Shown here one piece after another: positions 1 through 8,317 of a stretch of 64,000 nt of DNA (the first letter of the stretch is position 1; each line of letters starts with the position of its first letter). Origin of the DNA: Rahnella inusitata_A (lineage in GTDB: Bacteria; Pseudomonadota; Gammaproteobacteria; Enterobacterales; Enterobacteriaceae); NCBI RefSeq assembly GCF_965118895.1, contig NZ_CBCPJJ010000025.1, positions 1-64,000 on the forward strand, written 5' to 3'. A model generated the notes under the pieces. That model did no database searches. It was not told where the DNA came from and saw only the letters and a program-made list of their open reading frames with translations. The translations under genes were made by a program, and so were the position numbers.

Positions 1-10
1 ATTATTAAAA

Positions 11-40
11 ATTATGCCTGCTAACCTTAGCAGGCATAAT
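11..40 (+). other. Perfect 13-bp hairpin upstream of tRNA-Trp
   Basis: The arms at 11-23 and 28-40 are exactly complementary around a 4-nt loop. Only a weak T-rich stretch follows (51-54). It may end an upstream rRNA/tRNA transcript or act as a processing site before trpT. The window edge hides the upstream gene, so its role is inferred only. Confidence 0.5.
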
Positions 41-54
41 GTTAAGTGTATTTT

Positions 55-130
55 AGGGGCGTAGCTCAGTTGGTAGAGCACCGGTCTCCAAAACCGGGTG
101 TCGCGAGTTCGAATCTCTCCGCCCCTGCCA
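55..130 (+). tRNA. trpT: tRNA-Trp (CCA anticodon)
   Basis: A 76-nt cloverleaf with the 3' CCA encoded. The acceptor stem is AGGGGCG/CGCCCCT, the D-stem GCTC/GAGC, and the anticodon loop CTCCAAA gives anticodon CCA. It differs from the E. coli gene (recalled) mainly in the T-arm, where GCGAG faces CTCTC and leaves a C-T mismatch at pair 50:64. In E. coli trpT lies at the end of an rRNA operon next to hdfR, and hdfR is also nearby here, beyond the ABC transporter genes. Confidence 0.97.
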
Positions 131-135
131 TTTAA

Positions 136-167
136 GAGCCCTTCGCGAAAGCGAGGGGCTTTTTTTT
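136..167 (+). terminator. Rho-independent terminator after trpT
   Basis: A GC-rich stem (AGCCC... with a GAAA loop ...GGGGCT) is followed directly by eight T residues. It ends the tRNA transcript and separates it from the transporter operon. Confidence 0.9.
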
Positions 168-534
168 GTTTTGAGATCCTGCAAATTATTTATTTACTTC
201 ATTCCTCCTCATCACTGATCCTTCTTCTGTATCTTTTTTGCACTATTCCAGCTCAATTCTTCCCATTTCCCTGGTTATTTCTGGTCATATTTCGGCTAAA
301 TACATGCACTAAATGATTGTTATTCCCGTATGTGACCCCGCTCATGCTCCGTTTTTCCCTGTGTACTAAACCTAATCATCGTCCTATGACGACAACCAGA
401 ATCGGACACGACTATTTTGCTCTTTTTACGGCGTAATTATCGTAATGAGCGAGGACATATGTCCGGTGAATGTTCTGGCCGTACCCAACGAGTCATAACA
501 AAAAGTAGCTCAGACTACACGCGAGGAAAGAGAC
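168..534 (+). promoter_or_regulatory. Upstream region of the ytfQ operon
   Basis: No convincing gene lies here. The stretch holds a perfect 12-bp palindrome GGACATATGTCC at 453-464 and a weak CRP-like half-dyad (TGTGA-N6-TCATG) at 331-346. Either could serve the sugar transporter promoter. The ribosome-binding site GAGG lies at 521-524, just before the ytfQ ATG at 535. Regulation is inferred and the promoter itself was not pinned down. Confidence 0.4.
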
Positions 535-1491
535 ATGTACAAACGCTTATTTGTGGCAGCAGCAGTAGCAACAGCACTTTGTGGCGCGGCACAGGCAGCT
601 CCGCTGGTTGTAGGTTTTTCTCAGATCGGATCAGAGTCTGGTTGGCGTTCTGCAGAAACTAAGGTGTCTAAATCAGAGGCCGAGAAACGCGGGATCACGC
701 TGAAAATTGCTGATGCTCAGCAAAAACAAGAGAACCAAATCAAGGCAATCCGTTCATTCATTGCGCAGGGTGTCGATGCGATCTTTATTGCACCTGTTGT
801 CGCAACCGGTTGGGCCCCCGTTCTGACTGAAGCCAAAGAGGCAAAGATCCCTGTATTCCTCTTAGACCGCACGATTGAAGTCAGCGATCCGTCGTTGTAT
901 ACCGCTGCTGTGGCATCTGACAGCGTCTATGAAGGTAAAGTGGCCGGTGACTGGCTAGTGAAAGATGTGGCCGGCAAACCATGTAACGTGGTCGAACTTC
1001 AGGGAACCGTCGGCGCGAGCGTCGCCTTAAATCGTAAAAAAGGTTTTGCTGATGCGCTCAAAGCCGCGCCGAATGTCAAAATCATTCGTTCTCAATCCGG
1101 TGACTTTACCCGCAGTAAAGGTAAAGAAGTTATGGAGAGCTTCATCAAGGCTGAGCAAAACGGCAAGAATATTTGTGCCGTTTACGCACATAACGATGAT
1201 ATGGCGATCGGCGCTATTCAGGCTATCAAAGAAGCCGGTCTGAAACCGGGTTCGCAGATCAAAATCGTTTCAATTGATGGGGTTCCTGACATCTACAAAG
1301 CCATGCTGAATGGGGAAGCGAATGCCTCAGTCGAACTGACGCCAAACATGGCGGGTCCGGCGTTTGATGCGCTGATCGCAATGAAAAAAGACGGTACTCA
1401 ACCGAAGAAATTTATTCAGACGCAGTCTGCGCTGATCCTGCCGGACATGGCTCAGAAAGAATATGACATGAAAAAAGACATGGGTTATTAA
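535..1491 (+). CDS. ytfQ: Periplasmic sugar-binding protein of galactofuranose-type ABC transporter
   Basis: 318 residues, the same length as E. coli YtfQ, which it matches closely throughout (for example GFSQIGSESGWR near the mature N-terminus and the final MGY). A Sec signal peptide ends at AQA, about residue 22, so the mature protein is a periplasmic binding protein of the ribose/galactose cluster (CUT2). YtfQ of E. coli binds galactofuranose and galactopyranose. It is the first gene of ytfQ-ytfR-ytfT-yjfF, and a hairpin after it fits the usual excess of binding protein over membrane parts. In E. coli this operon sits elsewhere on the chromosome, not beside trpT. Confident on family; substrate from homology. 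Confidence 0.95.
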   Translation: MYKRLFVAAAVATALCGAAQAAPLVVGFSQIGSESGWRSAETKVSKSEAEKRGITLKIADAQQKQENQIKAIRSFIAQGVDAIFIAPVVATGWAPVLTEAKEAKIPVFLLDRTIEVSDPSLYTAAVASDSVYEGKVAGDWLVKDVAGKPCNVVELQGTVGASVALNRKKGFADALKAAPNVKIIRSQSGDFTRSKGKEVMESFIKAEQNGKNICAVYAHNDDMAIGAIQAIKEAGLKPGSQIKIVSIDGVPDIYKAMLNGEANASVELTPNMAGPAFDALIAMKKDGTQPKKFIQTQSALILPDMAQKEYDMKKDMGY

Positions 1492-1496
1492 GCCGA

Positions 1497-1531
1497 TTTT
1501 ACCGGTCTGTCTCACGGGCAGGCCGGTAAAA
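1497..1531 (+). other. Intercistronic hairpin between ytfQ and ytfR
   Basis: TTTTACCGG at 1497-1505 pairs with CCGGTAAAA at 1523-1531, and the stem extends inward with wobble pairs. No T-run follows, so it is more likely an mRNA-stabilising or partial attenuation element than a full terminator. Such hairpins after binding-protein genes are known from other ABC operons. Confidence 0.6.
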
Positions 1532-1575
1532 ATTATTCCCATTCCGCCGGTAGCGGATGCAGCAGGAGTAGTGAT

Positions 1576-3084
1576 GTGACGGATAATCCAGGTTCAGCAG
1601 TGCTGCTTGATGTGCGGGGCCTCTCAGTAGAGTTCCCCGGCGTTAAGGCGCTGGAAAATGTTGATTTTACTCTCGAACGTGGTGAGATCGTGGCTCTTTT
1701 AGGAGAGAACGGTGCCGGTAAATCCACAATGATTAAAGCCCTGACTGGCGTATATAAACGTTCTGCCGGGCAGGTATTTTTGAATGGTAATCCCATCGAG
1801 CCGGTCAATACGGCCCATGCGCAGTCGTTGGGAATTGGTACTGTTTACCAGGAAGTGAATCTGCTGCCGAATATTTCCGTGGCGGCTAATCTCTTTATCG
1901 GTCGCGAACCTACCCGGTTTGGTCTGGTAAATCAGCGTAAAATGGAACAACAGGCTGAGGCGCTCCTGGAAGGTTACGGCTTAAATCTGGATGTCAGCCA
2001 GCCGCTTTCAACCTATTCCATTGCCATCCAGCAGATCGTGGCGATTGCGCGAGCTGTCGACCTATCTGCGCAGGTATTAATCCTCGACGAACCTACCGCC
2101 AGTCTCGATGCTAAAGAAGTCAGCATGCTGCTGGATATTCTCGTGCAGCTGCGTGACAAGGGTGTTGGGATGATTTTCGTGACTCATTTCCTCGATCAGG
2201 TTTACCGCATCAGCGACCGTATTACAGTGCTTCGCAACGGCAAACGTGTGGGCTCAGAGCGCACGGTTGATTTGCCACGTATCGATCTGGTGCCGATGAT
2301 GTTGGGACACAGCTTTGATGAAAGTCTGCTTAAACGTACTGAACATCGGAATGTCACCGGTGAACCGCTGGTGGATTTTAAGGATTATGGCCGCCGTGGC
2401 GTGGTCGAGAATTTCGACCTGAAAGTCCGTCGTGGTGAAATTGTCGGGCTGGCCGGATTGTTGGGTTCGGGACGGACAGAAACCGCTCAGTTGATTTTCG
2501 GCATCAAAGGTCATGACAGCGGCAAAGCTCGGGTTGATGGCAAGGAAGAGACCATCAGCACGCCGCGTAAAGCGGCCAAACTCGGATTTGGTTATTGCCC
2601 TGAGGACCGCAAAACCGATGGCATTATCGGCGCAGCCACGGTTCGTGAAAATATCATTCTGGCCCTACAGGCTCAACGCGGTTGGTTACGTCCGCTGCCG
2701 ATGAAAGAACAGCATCAGATCTCAGAGAAATTCATCAAACTTCTCGGAATTCGAACACCCGGCACCGAGCAGGAAATTCAATATCTCTCCGGCGGTAATC
2801 AGCAAAAAGTCCTGCTTTCACGCTGGCTTGCCACTCATCCTCGCTTTCTTATCCTTGATGAACCGACCCGCGGGATTGACGTCGGTGCGCATGCTGAAAT
2901 CATCCGCCTGATTGAAAAATTGTGTGATGAGGGGCTGGCATTGCTGGTGATTTCATCCGAGCTGGAAGAGCTGTCGGGCTATGCCGACCGTATCGTGGTA
3001 TTACGCGATCGTCGCCATGTTGCCGAAATTGAGCAGGCTGAAATCTCCGTGCCAGCCATTATGAAAGCCATTGCGGCCCAATGA
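1576..3084 (+). CDS. ytfR: Sugar ABC transporter, double ATPase subunit
   Basis: 502 residues, with two fused ABC domains as in the CUT2 family. Domain 1 has Walker A GENGAGKST at about residues 43-51 and Walker B LILDEPTASLD at about 168-178. Domain 2 has a degenerate P-loop (GLLGSGRTE) but an intact signature LSGGNQQK and Walker B LILDEPTRGID. That asymmetry is normal for this family. The start is GTG at 1576 with AGGAG at 1564-1568. It powers uptake through YtfT and YjfF, acting on the cytoplasmic face of the inner membrane. It ends four bases into the ribosome-binding region of ytfT, so translation is probably coupled. Confidence 0.95.
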   Translation: MTDNPGSAVLLDVRGLSVEFPGVKALENVDFTLERGEIVALLGENGAGKSTMIKALTGVYKRSAGQVFLNGNPIEPVNTAHAQSLGIGTVYQEVNLLPNISVAANLFIGREPTRFGLVNQRKMEQQAEALLEGYGLNLDVSQPLSTYSIAIQQIVAIARAVDLSAQVLILDEPTASLDAKEVSMLLDILVQLRDKGVGMIFVTHFLDQVYRISDRITVLRNGKRVGSERTVDLPRIDLVPMMLGHSFDESLLKRTEHRNVTGEPLVDFKDYGRRGVVENFDLKVRRGEIVGLAGLLGSGRTETAQLIFGIKGHDSGKARVDGKEETISTPRKAAKLGFGYCPEDRKTDGIIGAATVRENIILALQAQRGWLRPLPMKEQHQISEKFIKLLGIRTPGTEQEIQYLSGGNQQKVLLSRWLATHPRFLILDEPTRGIDVGAHAEIIRLIEKLCDEGLALLVISSELEELSGYADRIVVLRDRRHVAEIEQAEISVPAIMKAIAAQ

Positions 3085-3094
3085 GGAGATATCG

Positions 3095-4114
3095 ATGAGT
3101 AACAGGAGTCTGCCGATGACAGGATCACCGCGCAAAGTTCGATGGGTATTTCCGAAAGGTGCTACGCAAATCGGGGCATTCATTGCCATTTTACTGATCG
3201 ACAGCCTGGTTGCTCCGGGCTTTTTCTCAATCCACATTCAGGATGGCCGTCTGTTTGGCAGTCTGGTGGATATCTTTAACCGCGGTGCGCCGGTGGCTTT
3301 GCTGGCTCTGGGTATGACGCTGGTGATTGCGACCGGGGGAATTGATCTTTCGGTCGGCGCGGTGATGGCGATTGCCGGGGCAACGGCGGCCACCATGACG
3401 GTTCAGGGTTATCCGCTGGCGATGGTGCTGCTCGCTTCCGTCGGGGTAGGCGCAGTTTGCGGCCTTTGGAATGGCTTTCTGGTCGCGGTTCTGCAAATTC
3501 AGCCGATCGTTGCGACGCTGATGCTGATGGTTGCGGGACGCGGTATCGCACAGCTTATAACCGAAGGACAAATCGTCACGTTCGAACACAATGGTTTATC
3601 GCAGTTTGGCAGCGGTTCTCTGTTCTATCTGCCGATGCCGGTGATCATTGTGGTTGTGATGCTGGTTCTGGTGTGGGCGCTGACGCGTAAAACGGCGCTT
3701 GGGCTGTTTATTGAATCCGTCGGGATCAATATCCGATCCGCATATAACGCCGGAGTGAATGCGCGTCTGGTGCTGATCTCTACCTACGTAATTTGCGGGA
3801 TTTGTGCTGCGGTTGCGGGTGTCATCGTCACGGCAGATATTCGCGGTGCCGATGCCAATAACGCCGGTTTATGGCTGGAACTGGATGCGATTCTGGCGGT
3901 GGTGATAGGTGGTGGTTCGTTGCTCGGAGGGAGATTTAATCTACTCCTTTCGGTTATCGGTGCGCTCATCATTCAGGGCATGAACACCGGCATTCTGCTC
4001 TCCGGTTTTAAACCTGAGTTTAATCTTGTACTCAAAGCGCTGGTGGTACTGGCCGTGCTGGTGGTCCAGTCACCCCGGGTATCGCTCAGTAATGTGTTCC
4101 GGAGGAAGGGATAA
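3095..4114 (+). CDS. ytfT: Sugar ABC transporter permease
   Basis: 339 residues of a polytopic inner-membrane permease of the RbsC/YtfT family, with many hydrophobic segments. The conserved block GMTLVIATGGIDLSVGAVMAI and the GGGSLLGGRFN loop match E. coli YtfT. I chose ATG 3095, which has GAGGAG at 3083-3088 six bases upstream, over an in-frame TTG at 3071 inside ytfR. It presumably pairs with YjfF to form the translocation channel. The gene overlaps yjfF by one base. Confidence 0.93.
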   Translation: MSNRSLPMTGSPRKVRWVFPKGATQIGAFIAILLIDSLVAPGFFSIHIQDGRLFGSLVDIFNRGAPVALLALGMTLVIATGGIDLSVGAVMAIAGATAATMTVQGYPLAMVLLASVGVGAVCGLWNGFLVAVLQIQPIVATLMLMVAGRGIAQLITEGQIVTFEHNGLSQFGSGSLFYLPMPVIIVVVMLVLVWALTRKTALGLFIESVGINIRSAYNAGVNARLVLISTYVICGICAAVAGVIVTADIRGADANNAGLWLELDAILAVVIGGGSLLGGRFNLLLSVIGALIIQGMNTGILLSGFKPEFNLVLKALVVLAVLVVQSPRVSLSNVFRRKG

Positions 4115-5100
4115 TGCTCAAAAGAAATCTGCCCCTGCTGATTACTATCGCGGTGTTTCTGGCCGGATATGGCTATTGCTTCACCCAGTTCCCCGGATTC
4201 GCCTCCACGCGCGTCTTCTTTGATTTACTGACAGATAACGCCTTTCTCGGCATCGTAGCCGTTGGTATGACCTTCGTGATCCTCTCAGGTGGCATCGATT
4301 TGTCTGTAGGATCAGTGATCGCTTTTACCGGCGTTTTACTGGCGAAACTCATTGGCGATTACGGCGTTGCGCCCGGCTATGCCTTCGTGATTGTCCTGCT
4401 GATGGGGGCGATGTTTGGCGCACTCATGGGTTGGATCATCGATACGCTGAAGCTTCCTGCGTTTATTATTACCCTGGCAGGAATGTTTTTCGTTCGCGGG
4501 ATGAGTTTTATCGTTTCCGAAGAATCGCTGCCCATTAATCATCCGGTATATGATTTTCTGGCCAGTTACGCATGGAAAATGCCGGGCGGAGGACGTTTCA
4601 CGTTGCTGGCGTTAATCATGCTGCTGGTCGTCTTCGTGGGGATTATTTTGGCGCACCGGACACGCTTTGGGAACAATGTCTACGCGGTCGGTGGGAGCAA
4701 CGTGTCGGCGGCGCTGATGGGCGTTCCCGTAAGACGGACCACGATTTACATCTACATGCTGTCGAGCACGCTGGCAGTCCTTTCTGGCATCGTGTTTTCA
4801 CTCTATACCTCCGCCGGATACGCGCTGGCAGCCAGTGGTGTAGAACTGGATGCTATCGCTTCTGTCGTCATCGGAGGGACCTTGTTGAGCGGCGGCGTAG
4901 GAACCGTACTTGGAAGCCTTTTCGGTGTGCTGATTCAGGGCCTGATCCAAACCTACATCACGTTCGACGGTACACTCAGCTCGTGGTGGACCAAAATCGT
5001 GATGGGTATCCTGCTGTTTGTCTTCATCGGTTTGCAGAAGGGCATGGGCTCATTCTGGACTGCCAGAAGAGCGCGCCATCCGCGCCCTGAGCCGACCTGA
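4114..5100 (+). CDS. yjfF: Sugar ABC transporter permease
   Basis: 328 residues, close to E. coli YjfF (331). It is an inner-membrane permease homologous to YtfT, with the same GMTFVILSGGIDLSVGSV segment near residue 55 and the GGTLLSGGVGT loop near 255. The ATG at 4114 overlaps the ytfT stop by one base, and GGAGG lies at 4101-4105. It is the last gene of the operon. I see no strong terminator between its stop and the convergent hdfR. Confidence 0.93.
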   Translation: MLKRNLPLLITIAVFLAGYGYCFTQFPGFASTRVFFDLLTDNAFLGIVAVGMTFVILSGGIDLSVGSVIAFTGVLLAKLIGDYGVAPGYAFVIVLLMGAMFGALMGWIIDTLKLPAFIITLAGMFFVRGMSFIVSEESLPINHPVYDFLASYAWKMPGGGRFTLLALIMLLVVFVGIILAHRTRFGNNVYAVGGSNVSAALMGVPVRRTTIYIYMLSSTLAVLSGIVFSLYTSAGYALAASGVELDAIASVVIGGTLLSGGVGTVLGSLFGVLIQGLIQTYITFDGTLSSWWTKIVMGILLFVFIGLQKGMGSFWTARRARHPRPEPT

Positions 5101-5111
5101 TAGCGGGGGGC

Positions 5112-5936
5112 TCAGAGATGGGTGATCAGCGGTGTTTTAAGTAACTGACGGATAAGAACCTGCTGATCGCTATTTTGCAGCCATACGGCGTACAGCGGGC
5201 GGATAACCGGTGGAATCTCTTCATGGGCGGCCAGCTGGGGATATTCTTTCGCCCAGTGTGACGGCAGGAAAGCACAGCCACCGGTCTGCTCCAGTAATTG
5301 TCGCGTCAGATGCGCTGACGTGGTGGTCAGAACGGGTTCCTGATCGCTATTTTGCAACTTTTCCTGTTGAGGAAAATCGGCGCCCCATTCCAGTTTCACG
5401 TAAGGCGATTGTTCCCCTCTGACTGTTTTTTTCGATGAAAAAAGTCGTAACGAGAAATTACCCAACAGCTGACTTGAGAGCTCGTCCATTTTTGGTGGCT
5501 CGGTGGTGATCAGCAAATCCAGTTGTCTTTCATGTAATTGCTTGACGAGCGACTGGCGCAACGCGATGCGTGCTTCCAGCCGCAAAGTATCACGTTGCAC
5601 GTAAAGCGACTGCATCCACGGCGTCAGATAGGCTTCCCATAGCGAGGCCGTGGCACCAATCGACAATTCTGTGTGCTGTAACGAGCGTATTACCTCTTTT
5701 TTCGCCAATTGCCAGGTAGACATCAGATTCTCGGCGTAAGGCAGCAGACGCTCTCCTGCGGGCGTTAAGCGGATATTATTTCGATGGCGGGTGAACAAAT
5801 TTGCGCCAAGTTGGGTTTCCAGTTGCCGGATACGAAAGCTGACAGCGGACTGCGTCAGATAAAGCGATTCCGCTGCCCGACCAAAGTGGCGAGTTCTACT
5901 GACCTCCAAAAAGGTTTTCAGTAATTCCGTGTCCAA
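5112..5936 (-). CDS. hdfR: LysR-type regulator HdfR
   Basis: 274 residues beginning (M)DTELLKTFLEVSRTRHFGRAAESL, the winged helix-turn-helix of LysR regulators, followed by a less conserved effector domain. In E. coli HdfR represses flhDC and so motility. Three starts are possible: TTG 5948, ATG 5942 and TTG 5936. I prefer TTG 5936 because GGAG sits six bases upstream and the family begins at DTELL. It is divergent from maoP, as in E. coli. The C-terminal half diverges noticeably from the E. coli protein, which is common in this family. Confidence 0.9.
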   Translation of the reverse strand: MDTELLKTFLEVSRTRHFGRAAESLYLTQSAVSFRIRQLETQLGANLFTRHRNNIRLTPAGERLLPYAENLMSTWQLAKKEVIRSLQHTELSIGATASLWEAYLTPWMQSLYVQRDTLRLEARIALRQSLVKQLHERQLDLLITTEPPKMDELSSQLLGNFSLRLFSSKKTVRGEQSPYVKLEWGADFPQQEKLQNSDQEPVLTTTSAHLTRQLLEQTGGCAFLPSHWAKEYPQLAAHEEIPPVIRPLYAVWLQNSDQQVLIRQLLKTPLITHL

Positions 5937-6054
5937 AACCATCTCCAATTATTTTTGTCGTTAAGATTTAAATGTTTTGTTTTACACAATGTCAAGCCTA
6001 ACTAATACTCCGCGCCATAACAGCACGACCATGAGAGAATTAGGAGCGTGTCAG
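5937..6054 (+). promoter_or_regulatory. hdfR-maoP intergenic region, candidate maoS site
   Basis: This divergent promoter region lies upstream of maoP. In E. coli a single 17-bp site, maoS, near maoP acts with MaoP to organise the Ori macrodomain. The stretch at about 5998-6018 looks like the best candidate for a conserved non-coding site, but I am working from memory of the locus and cannot verify the sequence. Confidence 0.35.
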
Positions 6055-6393
6055 ATGGCGGAAAGCTTCACCACGACAAGTCGTTTTTTTGATAATAAAC
6101 ATTACCCTCGCGGGTTCTCCCGGCATGGCGATTTCACCATTAAAGAAGCGCAAATGCTAGAACGTTACGGCTTTGCCTTTAACGAACTGGATTTGGGAAA
6201 ACGCGAGCCAGCAACCGATGAAGAAAAGCTGTTCCTTGAGGTTTGCCGCGGTACGCGCGAACCGGTAACGGAAGCAGAAAAAGTGTGGAATAAGTACATC
6301 ATCCGCACCCGTCGTCCGAAGAAATTCCACACGTTGTCCGGCGGTAAACCGCAGGCAGACGCAGTAGAAGACTACACGGAAAGCGACGACTAA
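6055..6393 (+). CDS. maoP: Ori macrodomain protein MaoP
   Basis: 112 residues, almost identical to E. coli MaoP (YifE): MAESFTTT..., FDNKHYPRGFSRHGDFT near the start, KRE and RGTREPVTEAE in the middle, and an acidic C-terminus. With the maoS site it structures the Ori region of the E. coli chromosome. Upstream in-frame ATGs exist, but ATG 6055 matches the family start and has AGGAG at 6042-6046. A terminator follows directly. The product is presumably cytosolic and nucleoid-associated. Confidence 0.95.
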   Translation: MAESFTTTSRFFDNKHYPRGFSRHGDFTIKEAQMLERYGFAFNELDLGKREPATDEEKLFLEVCRGTREPVTEAEKVWNKYIIRTRRPKKFHTLSGGKPQADAVEDYTESDD

Positions 6394-6396
6394 TGA

Positions 6397-6419
6397 AACG
6401 GGGCTATGCCCCGTTTTTT
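6397..6419 (+). terminator. Terminator after maoP
   Basis: An eight-bp stem AACGGGGC/GCCCCGTT with a TAT loop is followed by a T-run (to 6419). It lies between the convergent maoP and yifB stops. The opposite strand lacks a good T-run, so it mainly serves maoP. Confidence 0.9.
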
Positions 6420-7953
6420 ATGCCAGACTCTTATGCAGAGTTAACAATAGCCTATCCATAGTGCGATAGCTCAGCGCCTCCGCAATATGTTTGCGTTCAA
6501 TGGCTTCACTCCCCCCAAGATCGGCCAGTGTTCTTGCGACTTTCAGAATACGATGCCAGGCTCTCACTGATAATCCCAGTTTATGCAGTACTTCTTCCAG
6601 AAACTCCGCATCCGCCTTCGTTAACACACAATACGTTTCCACCTCACTGCTGTTCATATGCGCATTGATTTTCCCCGCACGGTTTAACTGAATTTCTCTG
6701 GCAATTAGCACCCTTTCCCGAACTTCTGCACTGCTTTCCCTGACGGTAGGTGCATGGTTTTGCTGGCTGAGGATCCCCGGGGGTAAAAGTGGCACTTCAA
6801 TCGATAAATCGAACCTGTCCAGAAAAGGCCCTGAGAGCCTGCCCAGATAGCGCAGAACCTGCTGGGGCGGTGTGCGGTTGTGGATGCCCTGATAATGCCC
6901 CGTCGGGCTGGGATTCATGGCCGCGATCAGCTGTGCTCTTGCCGGATAGCGCACTTTCGCTCTGGCGCGGGAAATGGTGATTTCCCCGGACTCCATCGGC
7001 TGGCGTAACGCATCTAACACCTGCCGCTGAAATTCCGGCAGCTCATCGAGAAACAGGACGCCGTTGTGCGCCAGCGAAATTTCTCCAGGCCTCGGTAGCG
7101 AGCCGCCGCCGACCAGTGCGCTCATCGAGGTGCTGTGATGCGGTGCGCGAAAAGGCCGCACGCGGGAGAATTCTCCGTCCTCCTCAGGGTTATACACCAG
7201 GCTGGCGATGGCCGCTGTTTCCAGCTTCTCCTCATTGCTCAGCGGTGGCAATAATCCCGGTAACCGGCTGGCGAGCATGGTTTTTCCCGTTCCCGGCGGA
7301 CCAATCAGCAGCAGGTTATGCCCGCCCGCAGCGGCGACTTCCAGCGCTCTCTTGGACTGCTCCTGACCAATGATCTCCGCCATGTCGGGCTGATGCACAG
7401 GTGCGGGCGGCTCTGCGGGATAGTTGATGGGCGGCAGGCTGTCCTCGCCTTGCAGGAAAGCGCAAACCTGTAGCAAGTGCCCGGCGATCTGCGCAACCCC
7501 CGGATCGAGCAGCGTCATTTCCATCTGGTTGTTTTGCGGCAGGATCAGTATCCGCCCCTCTTTCTGCGCCTCAAGTGCTGCCGGGATCGCGCCATTAACG
7601 CTGCGTAACGCACCAGAAAGCCCGAGCTCACCCAAAAACTCATAGGCCTCCAGCTTATCGCCCTGCAACTGCTCAGAAGCCACCAGAATCGCCAGCGCGA
7701 TCGACAAATCATATCGCCCGCCTTCTTTAGGTAAATCTGCCGGGGCGAGATTGACGGTGATGCGCTTTGCAGGAAAGGTGAATCCGCAGTTGATGATAGC
7801 GCTACGCACGCGATCCCTGGCTTCTTTAACGGTGGTTTCGGGCAGTCCGACCAGCGTCAGTGCTGGTAAACCGTTGCTGATATGCACTTCGACAGAGACG
7901 CCGGGTGCCTGAACACCGAGCGATGCGCGCGTATACACCACGGCTAATGACAT
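6418..7953 (-). CDS. yifB: ComM-family AAA+ ATPase (Mg-chelatase-like)
   Basis: 511 residues, matching E. coli YifB and Haemophilus ComM. An N-terminal ChlI-like domain (VGLPETTVKEARDRVRSAI near residue 38) precedes an AAA+ core with Walker A GPPGTGKT (about residue 220) and Walker B LFLDELPEF, then a C-terminal Mg-chelatase-like domain. ComM is a hexameric branch-migration helicase used in natural transformation; YifB has no firm role in enterobacteria. I chose ATG 7953, with AGGA upstream and the family start MSLAVVYTRA, over a longer in-frame form starting at 7998. Confidence 0.93.
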   Translation of the reverse strand: MSLAVVYTRASLGVQAPGVSVEVHISNGLPALTLVGLPETTVKEARDRVRSAIINCGFTFPAKRITVNLAPADLPKEGGRYDLSIALAILVASEQLQGDKLEAYEFLGELGLSGALRSVNGAIPAALEAQKEGRILILPQNNQMEMTLLDPGVAQIAGHLLQVCAFLQGEDSLPPINYPAEPPAPVHQPDMAEIIGQEQSKRALEVAAAGGHNLLLIGPPGTGKTMLASRLPGLLPPLSNEEKLETAAIASLVYNPEEDGEFSRVRPFRAPHHSTSMSALVGGGSLPRPGEISLAHNGVLFLDELPEFQRQVLDALRQPMESGEITISRARAKVRYPARAQLIAAMNPSPTGHYQGIHNRTPPQQVLRYLGRLSGPFLDRFDLSIEVPLLPPGILSQQNHAPTVRESSAEVRERVLIAREIQLNRAGKINAHMNSSEVETYCVLTKADAEFLEEVLHKLGLSVRAWHRILKVARTLADLGGSEAIERKHIAEALSYRTMDRLLLTLHKSLA

Positions 7954-8317
7954 GCTTTTTCCTTTGCTGTGAAAATTCCTGTCAGCAGCATGCCGCAATG
8001 CAATCCTGCAGTGGAAATAAGATCACAGCCTTGCGCAGCATCGCGTAAAAAATTTTTAAAATTTACGCTGTGAAATCAAAAGGCTGTGCGATGCCTCGTA
8101 AAGTCAGCAACATTCTTTAACAGCCTGAGGTTTCTGGAAACAAATTAGCTGGCTAATTAAGTTGCCGGTTTGCGAGGCAGAGGTGTTTAATTTGAGTGTA
8201 TTTAACAATAAATAAACAAATACCCATTATTAATTAACATCTCTCTGCCTCACCGAGGATTCTCCGGATCGGCTCGTGAGCGCATTGCCTACATCTTTCC
8301 GGAATAGGGATACACCC
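7954..8317 (+). promoter_or_regulatory. yifB-MFS intergenic region with two dyads
   Basis: A divergent, non-coding, AT-rich stretch. It contains the palindrome AATTAGC-TG-GCTAATT at 8143-8158, and a larger imperfect inverted repeat whose arms (8174-8192 and 8232-8251) end in GAGGCAGAG and CTCTGCCTC. Both lie upstream of the MFS gene and look like operator or RNA-structure candidates. No matching regulator gene is nearby. Confidence 0.45.

Noticed and set aside
331..346. CRP site before ytfQ
   Set aside because: Only one half-site is good (TGTGA-N6-TCATG); kept as a weak note, not as a called site.
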